Position numbers and translations under genes: made by a program
In this document: positions 9,440 to 16,120 of the stretch, one piece after another
How positions within the stretch are numbered: position 1 is the stretch's first letter
Layout of the letters: each line of letters begins with the position of its first letter
The notes under the pieces: generated by a model
The model's input: only the letters and a program-made list of their open reading frames with translations
Told to the model about the DNA's origin: nothing
Database searches by the model: none
DNA from: Chrysochromulina parva
Taxonomy: Eukaryota > Haptophyta > Prymnesiales > Chrysochromulinaceae
Direction of reading: 5' to 3'
Assembly: GCA_002887195.1 (NCBI GenBank)
Contig: PJAB01001036.1
Location: 1-17,964 of the forward strand
Length of the DNA: 17,964 nucleotides

Positions 9440-11604
9440 TCAATGGCCTTTGCGTAGCGCCTCCTTCTTGGCAGCCCGCTCCGCGGCCCGTGTAGCGTCG
9501 CGCGCGTCGTCGTCCTCGCGGCGTCGGCGCATCGCCTCCTCCTCGGCCGCCCGTGCCTCCGCCAGCTGCCTCCGCTCTGCCTCGAGAGCCGACTTCTTGC
9601 GCTGAGTAAGGGGCGGGGGCATCTGATCCTGAGTCAGTGAGGCCCATCGAGGGCATTCCGAAGGCAATCCGAAGGCAATCCGAAGGCAATCCGAAGGCAA
9701 TCACTTACAACACGAGCGGCACTCACCTGCAAATCGGGTGAGAGCACGGGCGACCGTAGCACGGCTTGCGCATCGACCGGCGAGACCCCCGCCCATGCCG
9801 CAGCCGGTGACGGAACTGGTCCGAGGCCGCCGGCGCGAAGAGCGTCGAGACCGAGCCTTGCCCCCTGACCCACGCCGGGGGAAGCGAGCTCAGGAGGACG
9901 CATTGGCATCGGCTCAGCGGGCTGGCTAGGCAACCTAGGGGCGCGCTTCTGCGGCGGCAGTGGCTCGGGCGGCGTGACGGGCGGCGCCGCCGCCGCCGCC
10001 GCCTTCGCCGCCTGGCCCGCCTCGCGCGCGCGCCGTATCTCGTCGAGATTCGCATTGATCTTCGCCATCGCCGCGGCTGCGTGGCCTGTGAGCCCTTCCA
10101 CCGCCGGGCTAGGCAGCGGCGATGGCTGCGGCAGCCTCTTGCCTGGAGACCGTCCAGCCGGCGCGCCCCCCCCGCCGCCGAGCCCGTGCCGCCTTCGGTA
10201 CGAACGCTGCACAGCCGCGGCCATCACGTGCGCATCCGCGCCGTACGCGACCACATCGGGCTTCGTTACGGCGACCGCCAAAGCGCCGCCGCCACCAGCT
10301 CCTCCTGCTGCGCCGGCGCCGCTGCCACCCTGTGGAGCGTCCTTTCGGGCGTCTCCAACGGCCGCACGCAGCTCTTGCACAACTCCAGCGCCCCTAGTGG
10401 CCGGTGCAACCACCACAGGTACCACCAAAGGAGCGGCGGCGGCGGGTGCGGCTCGAGGTGGCGCCGGTAGCGCGGCCGGCGTGGGGCGCAAGCTCGGCGG
10501 CAGCGCCGCTCCTGGGCGCATCGCGGGTGCCAACTCGTGAGGCGCCGCCGCCGCCGCCGCCGTTGTAGGTCGCATCGCCGTTGTAGGTCGCATCGCCGCC
10601 GCCGCCGCCGCCGCATGCCGCGCCTGCGCCTCAGCCACTGCCGCCGAAGGACGCGGCGGCGCCGGCGCCGCGGCGGCTGTGGGCACTCGTGCCGCCGCCG
10701 CCGCGGCGGCTGTGGGCGTTCTCGTCCCAGCACCGGCTTGCACTTCGAAGCGCTCCCTTAAAGTGGGGGGTGGCCCCGCGGGACGCGCATCGACGCGTTT
10801 GAGCAGGGCCGAGCTGAGGAGCAGTTTGGAGGATGGGCGGTTGGAGGCGGGCTTGGCGAGCAGCGAGGCGAGCAGGTTGCACAGCTCGGCCGAGTAGATC
10901 CCACGCACGCTACTCAGGTCAAGCGTGGAGGATGTGATCAGCCTCAGCAGCTCCATCATGCCGGCCTTGTTTCGCAACTGGTCTTCCCACGGAGCACGGA
11001 GCGCCATCATCGAATAGAGGACGCATCCGAGTGCCCACACGTCCGCGCCGCTGTCGTACGGCTTGCCCGCGGCGAGCTCGGGAGACATGAACAGCGGCGT
11101 GCCACACTGCGTGCTCGCCAGCGCGTTGGTCGACGTCATGATGCGGCTGATCCCGAAGTCGCCAAGTTTGACATCCCCACCCGCGGTCAGAAAGATGTTC
11201 TCCGGCTTGATGTCGCGGTGCAGCAGGTGCATCTCGCTGTGACAGTAAGCCAGTGCGCTCATCAGCTGCGCCAAAATCTTGAGCACTTGCGGCTCCGGCA
11301 GCCGTGCCTTCTCCTTGGCCTTTTTCCGAATAAGGCTGCCAAGGTCACCTCCAGACGCGTACTCCATCACGATGCACAGCTGCCCAGTCTCCTTGTAGCT
11401 ATCGACGTAAGCGATCACGTTGGGATGTTTGAGCCGCTTCAGCACCTCGACCTCCGCCATCGAGCTTTTGACATCCTTGGCATTCAAACCGCGCAGGTTG
11501 ACTTCCTTGAGCACCACCTGCTCGCCCGACGTGCTGTGCGTGGCTAGGTATACGGTTCCAAACGAGCCGCTGCCGAGCTGCTTGCCCTTGACCACCACAG
11601 GCAT
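9440..11604 (-). CDS. NEK-like serine/threonine protein kinase (two exons)
   Basis: Exons 11604-9727 and 9628-9440 join in phase 0 to give 688 residues. The kinase domain spans about 4-271: Gly loop GSGSFGTV (11-18), VVLK with Lys33, HRDIKPEN (129-136), DFG (149-151), GTPLFMSPE (168-176) and ADVWALGC. HRDIKPENIFL, the GTPLFMSPE loop and N-terminal placement fit the NEK family, whose members act on centrosomes, cilia and mitosis. The C-terminal half is Ala/Pro-rich low complexity. The second exon adds a charged helix (QRKKSALEAERRQLAEARAAEEE) that probably forms a coiled coil, also common in NEKs. I start at Met36 of the open frame because it sits just before the Gly loop; the upstream 35 codons lie in the divergent promoter and look non-coding. 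Without splicing the protein would end in tandem-repeat-encoded residues. Substrates are unknown, and other kinase families with a similar core are possible. Confidence 0.87.
9629..9726 (-). other. Spliceosomal intron, 98 nt, in the kinase gene, with an alternative donor
   Basis: On the minus strand the donor is CAG|GTGAGT at 9726 and the acceptor is GACTCAG ending at 9629. Splicing is phase 0 and links ...PDLQ to DQMPPPLTQ. A second consensus donor, GTAAGT, begins exactly 18 nt downstream at 9708 and would add VSAARV in frame. The intron interior is mostly an 11-bp tandem repeat. The call rests on the splice sites and the coding-like Lys/Glu/Arg-rich downstream frame. Confidence 0.8.
9661..9702 (-). 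repeat. 11-bp tandem repeat inside the kinase intron
   Basis: On the plus strand the unit aaggcaatccg is repeated 3.8 times without mismatch. It fills about half of the intron between the alternative donor and the acceptor. A period of 11 is not a multiple of three, which fits a non-coding location. Confidence 0.93.
10543..10720 (-). repeat. Ala-coding low-complexity and 18-bp duplications in the kinase tail
   Basis: GCC/GCG triplet runs encode polyalanine. An 18-bp unit cgttgtaggtcgcatcgc is tandemly duplicated at 10561-10596, encoding the MRPTTA repeat, and gcggcggctgtgggc occurs twice near 10670-10720. The repeats are in frame within the disordered region of the kinase protein. Confidence 0.85.
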
Positions 11605-11761
11605 GTGCCGTTTGCAGCGTGGCGAACTTGAAGACAAAAGAACCAAATACAGCCCAAACGACTCTGCGGCGAATCGCCTGGAACCCGGTTCACTGTACCT
11701 TTCACACACGCAGCTTGCAAGACCTGAATGAATATGCGAGCGCTGAACGACACGTCATCAG
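11605..11761. promoter_or_regulatory. Divergent promoter between kinase and FKBP genes
   Basis: The two coding starts are only 157 bases apart and point away from each other, so both promoters and 5' UTRs must fit here. No unmistakable TATA box is present. Shared regulation is possible but inferred from spacing only. Confidence 0.5.
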
Positions 11762-12511
11762 ATGCGGTCGACGCTTCTCGTCGCAACGCTGGTCGGCCTT
11801 GTGGCGGCCTCGAACGAGGTTGGCACAAAGTTCCTCGAGGAGAACAAGAGCAGGGAGGGCGTCATCACGTTGCCGAGCGGTCTTCAGTACAAGGTTCTGC
11901 GCAGCGGCGACGGCGACTCGCACCCTACGCCCGACTCTTCGTGCGAGTGCCACTACGAGGGCCGGATCGCACAGAAGTGGCCAAGCGGCGAGACGTTCGA
12001 CTCTTCGTACAAGCGCGGCTCGCCGACCTCGTTTGCGCCCAACCAGGTCATCAAGGGTTGGACCGAGTACAGAAGCGGCGACTGAAATGACCCGGATTGT
12101 CCCTGCGCTGACGGCTTGCCTTCCACCATCCGCAGGGCCATGCAGCTGATGGTCGAGGGCGACAAGTGGGAGATGTACATCCCGTCCGAGCTCGGCTATG
12201 GTGAGCGCGGCTCGCCGCCCAACATCGGCGGCGGTGACGTGCTTGTTTTCACGATGGAGATTCTTAAGATCCAGGGCAAGAAGGTGCCGGCGAACAAGTG
12301 CGACGTGAAGACATACGCGGGCTGCAGCGAGAAGGAGGAGACGTACATCAAGAGCAAGGTCGAGATGACGGCGGAGGCTCTCGGCGCGGAGATCAAGCGA
12401 CTCGGTGGCATGGCCAGCCAGAAGATGTCGAGCACACAGTCGGTTTGGCTCTCGAAGCGCGTCGGCCTGCTTAACAAGCTCAAGGAGCTCAAGGGCAAGG
12501 AGGAGCTCTAA
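11762..12511 (+). CDS. ER-type FKBP peptidyl-prolyl isomerase with ERp29c/PDI-D-like tail (two exons)
   Basis: Exons 11762-12066 and 12136-12511 join in phase 2 to give 226 residues. Residues 1-17 (MRSTLLVATLVGLVAAS) form a signal peptide. The FKBP domain (about 37-147) shows SGLQYKVLRSGDG, CHYEGR with Tyr65, FDSSYKRG with Phe79-Asp80, VIKGWTEAMQLM with Trp100, IPSELGYGERGSPPNI and LVFTMEILKI, the expected pocket residues of an active, FK506-binding-type isomerase. The tail (about 157-226) is helical and charged: CSEKEETYIKSK, then AEIKRLGGM, then WLSKRVGLLNKLKEL. It resembles the ERp29c/PDI-D helical domain of ER foldases. The final four residues KEEL resemble a KDEL-type retrieval signal. 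I infer an ER-lumen protein that speeds proline isomerisation during secretory protein folding. The FKBP part is secure; the tail's family assignment is less so. Confidence 0.92.
12067..12135 (+). other. Spliceosomal intron, 69 nt, phase 2, in the FKBP gene
   Basis: The donor is GTACAG at 12067 and the acceptor CCGCAG ends at 12135. A branch-like CTGAC lies at 12108-12112, 24 nt from the 3' end. Unspliced reading hits a TGA. Splicing makes GAG from the split codon and yields the canonical FKBP stretch VIKGWTE-AMQLMVEGD. Confidence 0.92.
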
Positions 12512-12933
12512 TCCAGCAGACAAGCAAGGCCTTGAAGGAGTGGTCAACGTCACAACGTGTGGAGCTCGAAGAGCCCTGCGAAGAGCCCTTGCGGTGTGCG
12601 GCTTTAAGGTTTGTGTATGCCCCGGACGCCAAAGCCCCTCACCCGAGTCGCGAGCCTGAGAGGGGCACGGGGGCACGGCGCGCACGGTCGCTTTCGTAGT
12701 AGGGAGAGAGGGCCTATCCGGATAGCTTTGATGGCGTCCCCTTGCACGCGACTGTACTTGACCTACAAGCGGTTAGGAATTCGAATTCCTTCAGTATTGC
12801 GGTACCGGTTGTGCGCCCGCGTGTCCCGTCAAGTCCCGGCTCCCCCCGGTGTCTTTTTACCGGTATGCTCCCTTTTTGGTCGACTTCCGCACGAATATGA
12901 AGGTGGAGGTCGAGGTGCAGGCAGACGCAAGTG
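12512..12933. other. Intergenic region upstream of the EF-hand transporter, with a 16-bp palindrome
   Basis: I see no gene in this 422-base stretch. It holds a 12-bp tandem duplication (cgaagagccct at 12567 and 12579) and a perfect 16-bp palindrome, aggaattcgaattcct, at 12775-12790, about 145 bp before the transporter start. A promoter for the transporter gene is expected here. Confidence 0.5.
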
Positions 12934-14607
12934 ATGCAGCTACGCATGGGGCGGCGCGCCTTGGTGGGCGCGCGGAATGCGGAGAGCACCTGCCTGATGG
13001 CCATGCGCATACCCGTGCGCTCCATGGCCGCCCGGCAACTGCACGTCGAACGGCAGTTGCAGACTGGCCCTGCCGTTCCGACGCAGATCAGCGCTGTCAC
13101 CGCCAACCTCCTCGACGAGCTGAAGTATCTCGAGGAGACGGATTTGAGAGTGCGCTTTGACGAGTTTGACGCCAATCGCGACGGCATCATAGACATCGAC
13201 GAGGCGCACAACCACCTTTTGAGCACCGGTCGCTGTTGCTGCGCAGAGGATACGAAGGCTGCTGCGAGGCATGTCGTCGAGGCTCTTGATGGCGACGGGG
13301 ACGGCCGCGTCAGCTGGGACGAGTTCAAGTTAGCGGCGACGCCGGCGGTTGACGCGCGTGTGCGCCCAATCTACGCGACGCTTATCTTGACCTTTGTTGC
13401 GCAGGGCATCCAGTTCCCGGTGCTGCCGCAGCTCGCGCGTAGCCTGAGCCTCTCAACGGCTGACCTCGGGCTCGTTTCTGCGTCGACTTCTCTCGCGCGC
13501 ATGGTGTGCAACGTGCCGGCGGCGCTACTCGCGGAGCGGCTGGGCCGTCGGCCGCTGCTCATCGCGGGCCCTGCCGTCTCGGGCATCGGGATGCTCGGCC
13601 TTGCGTGTGCGTCGTCCTTTGAGCACCTGGTGTTGTCCAACATTGCCATCGGTGCGGGCATGGCCTCGGCGATGGCGGGCGCGAGCAACTACCTCGCCGA
13701 TATCTCGATGCCGCGCAATCGCGCGCAAACGACGGCGCCTCTGCTCCAGTCCGCCCTTATAGGCTTCGCCATCGGCCCCGCTGTCGGTGGCGTGCTATGC
13801 CAGTACACGGGGCTGAGCTTGCCGTTTGTCGCGTGTGCGGCTGGGCTAGCTGCCTCGTCGGTCACCGGCGCGCTCCTGCTCCCTGAGACGCTGGACGAGG
13901 CGTCTGTTCGAGCGGTGCGCGCCGCAGCGACTAAGCAGCAGCAGCAGCAGCAGCAGCACCAACAGCAGCCCGAGGCGGCGATCGCCGTGCCGGACGCCGA
14001 CGCCTCGGCCACGGAGGAGGTCTCCGTGCAGCGACTGCTGGCGCGGCCGGCGCTGCAGGGGCTGTTTGCAACGATCTTGACCAACGGCGTGGGCCAGGGG
14101 GCGATGCCCATCACGATGGTGTTGTATGCAGTCGAGACCGTGGGCATGTCGTCCGCCGCCATCGGCACCATGCTCACAGCGAACGTCCTAGTGATGGTCC
14201 TCGCCTCCGTGCCTGCCTCACGCCTCTCCGATCGCGTCGCCGACCGCAAGAGTGTGATGCTTCCCGCCCTCCTCGGCGGCACGGCCTTCTTTGCCGCCCA
14301 GCCACTCGCGAGCTCCGCACTAGTCTACGCTCTCCTCGTTGGGTCGAGTGGCTTCTGCCAGGCTCTTGCGATGCCGAACACATCGCCCCTCATCCTCGAC
14401 CACGCGGAGCCCTCTGAGCGTGCGCGTGCTCTCGCGCTGCGTCAGATGGTGCAGGACGGCGGCGCACTGCTCGGCGCGGCGGGCGCTGGCGCCGTCGCGG
14501 GCGCATACGGTGTGCCCACGGCGATCGAGATGGTGGCGGCTCTGCAAGTGGCCAGCACCATCTTCTGCGCGCTCCGAAGCCCATGGAAGCACTCCAAGAG
14601 GGATTGA
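12934..14607 (+). CDS. Major facilitator superfamily transporter with N-terminal EF-hand pair
   Basis: This intronless frame encodes 557 residues from the first ATG at 12934; Met5 (base 12946) is an alternative. Residues 1-40 are Arg/Ala-rich with few acids and may target a plastid or mitochondrion. Two canonical EF-hand loops follow: DANRDGIIDIDE (79-90) and DGDGDGRVSWDE (119-130). Both have Asp at positions 1, 5 and 11, Gly at 6 and Glu at 12, so both should bind calcium. From about 145 on there are about twelve hydrophobic helices. The MFS motif A-like ERLGRRPLLI (201-210) follows helix 2, and SRLSDRVADRKS sits in the matching position of the second half. A poly-Gln stretch lies in the central cytosolic-type loop. 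It resembles drug:H+ antiporter/tetracycline-type MFS proteins, but the substrate cannot be read from sequence. The EF-hands suggest calcium-controlled transport, an inference. Confidence 0.9.
   Translation: MQLRMGRRALVGARNAESTCLMAMRIPVRSMAARQLHVERQLQTGPAVPTQISAVTANLLDELKYLEETDLRVRFDEFDANRDGIIDIDEAHNHLLSTGRCCCAEDTKAAARHVVEALDGDGDGRVSWDEFKLAATPAVDARVRPIYATLILTFVAQGIQFPVLPQLARSLSLSTADLGLVSASTSLARMVCNVPAALLAERLGRRPLLIAGPAVSGIGMLGLACASSFEHLVLSNIAIGAGMASAMAGASNYLADISMPRNRAQTTAPLLQSALIGFAIGPAVGGVLCQYTGLSLPFVACAAGLAASSVTGALLLPETLDEASVRAVRAAATKQQQQQQQHQQQPEAAIAVPDADASATEEVSVQRLLARPALQGLFATILTNGVGQGAMPITMVLYAVETVGMSSAAIGTMLTANVLVMVLASVPASRLSDRVADRKSVMLPALLGGTAFFAAQPLASSALVYALLVGSSGFCQALAMPNTSPLILDHAEPSERARALALRQMVQDGGALLGAAGAGAVAGAYGVPTAIEMVAALQVASTIFCALRSPWKHSKRD
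13936..13968 (+). repeat. CAG-repeat (poly-Gln) in the transporter's central loop
   Basis: Seven CAG codons, one CAC, one CAA and two more CAG codons encode Q7-H-Q3. The tract lies between the two six-helix halves, where MFS proteins have a variable loop, so length changes should be tolerated. Confidence 0.95.
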
Positions 14608-14660
14608 ATGCTGAGAGCAGAGGCAGACGTCAGAGCCAGAGCGCTGAGCGACCGGATGGC

Positions 14661-14710
14661 CTCTAATGAGCTCTGATGACATCTAATGAGCTCTGATGAC
14701 ATCTAATGAG
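14661..14710. repeat. 20-bp tandem repeat, 2.5 copies
   Basis: The unit nTCTAATGAGCTCTGATGAC occurs at 14661-14680 and 14681-14700 (one mismatch at the first base), with a half copy to 14710. It starts about 50 bases after the transporter stop codon, so it probably lies in the 3' UTR. Confidence 0.95.
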
Positions 14711-14903
14711 CGGAGCGAGGGATGGCCTCCAGTGGAGGTGTGCGCAGCGAAAGTGTTGCCCCAAGAGGTATCAAGAGGCACAGCGAGCCACACTCTGACT
14801 ATCGCGTGTGATGGAGTCTGTCGCCGCCGCCGCGCGACGGCCCGCGCCCTCGCTGATCGCCGGTTATTCGTTATCATTGGTATTTGGTTTAGGTTTTCCG
14901 CCT

Positions 14904-14988
14904 TTTGCTAAGTCAGCCGCAGATTTGCTAAGTCAGGGTTGAGCAAAAGTCCGGGTTGAGCTTAATGTGCCTGTGCTCAACCCGGACT
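14904..14988. repeat. Perfect 14-bp inverted repeat with adjacent direct repeats
   Basis: agtccgggttgagc (14948-14961) and its exact reverse complement gctcaacccggact (14975-14988) flank a 13-base loop. Just upstream, tttgctaagtcag occurs at 14904-14916 and 14924-14936, and gggttgagc occurs at 14936-14944 and again inside the left arm. As RNA the arms would form a stable hairpin. Confidence 0.93.
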
Positions 14989-15241
14989 GGGGGCACTGGG
15001 CAAGTCTATCTCATCACGCCCTAATACTCTGCCTTTCCGGAGTCGTCAGATTGCGGGAGATCCCGCGGGAACGATCTACGATGACAGCGCGCACACGAAG
15101 ACACTCGGCACCTGTCTGCACGTGTCTTCTCGAGTCGCCCAGGACGGGACCCGCCGCCCGGGATGGACCCGAAACCCTACCGGACCCGAAACCCCCACCC
15201 GACATCCCCGATCGCCGCATCGCCACCTCCACCACACCAAA

Positions 15242-15946
15242 CTACGGGTCGGCTGACTTCTCGTTGGCGAGGCCCGAGAGAAGCTTCTGCAGGAATGCGG
15301 GCATCTGCGAGCGCTCAAAGGTGAGCGAGTCTCGCAGGTACTCGGGCAGGGGCGCCGAACACTCGGACAGGTCGGTTGGAATGTACTCCACCTCGCCCTC
15401 CTCGCCCTCAGCGGGGGCGAGGCTGAGGTCGAAGGCGACCGTGTTCCGCTTCGGTTTCGCGCCCCTGATGACCACCTCGTCTTCAGCGTCCTCGCTAGCC
15501 GGCTCGATGGAGACGACGCAACGCGCGACGTCGCCATCCATTTCGACGCGCATCCCTGTGGCCATCTCGTAGAACGCGAGGCGCGCCTCGAGGGGCTGAG
15601 AGGATGGGGCGACAGCGGCAGCCACACCACTCTGCGACGTTGCAGCCAGCTTTGCGCGAGCATCAGCGAGCTGCCGGCGCAGATCAGCACTTTCAGCGCG
15701 CGCTGCCGTGAGCTCATCGGACGGCATCGATGCTGTGCAGCCTAGCTGCTTGTTCTCCTTGTAAGCATCGATCTCAGCCCGGAGAGCAGCGATGAGCGCC
15801 TCACTCGATTTCCGAGACTTTTGTAAGGCAGAAGTTGCCGCAGCAGCGGCACGCTCGGGCTGCGTCTCGCGCAGATTCACGAGCGTTTCGTAGCGCGCGT
15901 GGATGTCGTCGTCAAACGGCATTGCGGGTGCGGCCGGTACGGGCAT
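15242..15946 (-). CDS. Csm1/Pcs1-like chromosome segregation (monopolin) protein
   Basis: The intronless frame encodes 234 residues. After a short lead, residues about 15-105 are helical and charged with heptad-like spacing (TLVNLRETQPER, EALIAALRAEIDAYKENKQ, ADLRRQLADARAKL), consistent with a dimeric coiled coil. The C-terminal globular part (about 119-226) matches the Csm1/Pcs1 C-terminal domain pattern: LAFYEMATGMRVE (YE-x-LTG-like), VVIRG...NTVAFDLSL, EVEYIPT, LPEYLRDSLTFERSQMPAFLQKLL. In fungi this protein dimerises through the coiled coil and clamps kinetochore partners (Dsn1, CENP-C homologues) and rDNA-binding proteins through the globular domain. I recognise the LPEYL...TF...FLQKLL ending by eye; a profile search would settle it. 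The coiled coil-RWD layout also resembles Spc24/Spc25-type kinetochore proteins, the main alternative. It is divergent from the glycosyltransferase gene. Confidence 0.72.
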   Translation of the reverse strand: MPVPAAPAMPFDDDIHARYETLVNLRETQPERAAAAATSALQKSRKSSEALIAALRAEIDAYKENKQLGCTASMPSDELTAARAESADLRRQLADARAKLAATSQSGVAAAVAPSSQPLEARLAFYEMATGMRVEMDGDVARCVVSIEPASEDAEDEVVIRGAKPKRNTVAFDLSLAPAEGEEGEVEYIPTDLSECSAPLPEYLRDSLTFERSQMPAFLQKLLSGLANEKSADP

Positions 15947-16120
15947 CCCGCCGGTCGTGATGACGATAACAATTAGGAATTCAATCGAAAACGCCTAGCA
16001 TACGGAATTCCTAGTATTTCGGCACGGAACGTCTCGAAGAGGAGGAACCTTTTGGAAGCTCCTGCATGCCGCCTGCGTTGAACGCTGTTCCGCGACTCAC
16101 ACGAGCGCTTCACGACGCGG
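15947..16120. promoter_or_regulatory. Divergent promoter between Csm1-like and glycosyltransferase genes
   Basis: Only 174 bases separate the two starts. An inverted repeat, TAGGAATTC (15974-15982) and GAATTCCTA (16005-16013), with a 22-base gap lies just upstream of the Csm1-like start. Its left arm, ttaggaattc, is identical to the left half of the palindrome at 12773-12782 upstream of the transporter. An upstream out-of-frame ATG at 16066 precedes the glycosyltransferase start. Confidence 0.5.

Larger units (their letters stand above)
14608..15241. other. Convergent intergenic region with nested direct and inverted repeats
   Basis: The transporter and Csm1-like genes both end into this 634-base stretch, and no convincing coding frame lies within it. 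The left part holds a 20-bp tandem repeat (14661-14710). The middle holds two copies of tttgctaagtcag, two of gggttgagc and a perfect 14-bp-stem inverted repeat (14948-14988). The right part (15000-15241) is featureless to my eye. Confidence 0.6.

Noticed and set aside
10266..10733. Arg-rich minus-strand frame
   Set aside because: Its polyarginine comes from reading the kinase tail's GCC/GCG alanine codons in another frame.
11702..12685. 327-codon minus-strand open frame
   Set aside because: It is antisense to both FKBP exons and the intron. It shows no domain features, whereas the plus strand gives a complete FKBP.
14661..14710. TGATGA/CTGA strings suggesting a C/D-box snoRNA
   Set aside because: The boxes arise from the tandem repeat, the first base of box C does not fit RUGAUGA, and there is no terminal stem.
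14967..15572. 201-codon plus-strand frame overlapping the inverted repeat and the Csm1-like gene
   Set aside because: Most of it is antisense to the Csm1-like coding sequence, and the composition is random-looking.
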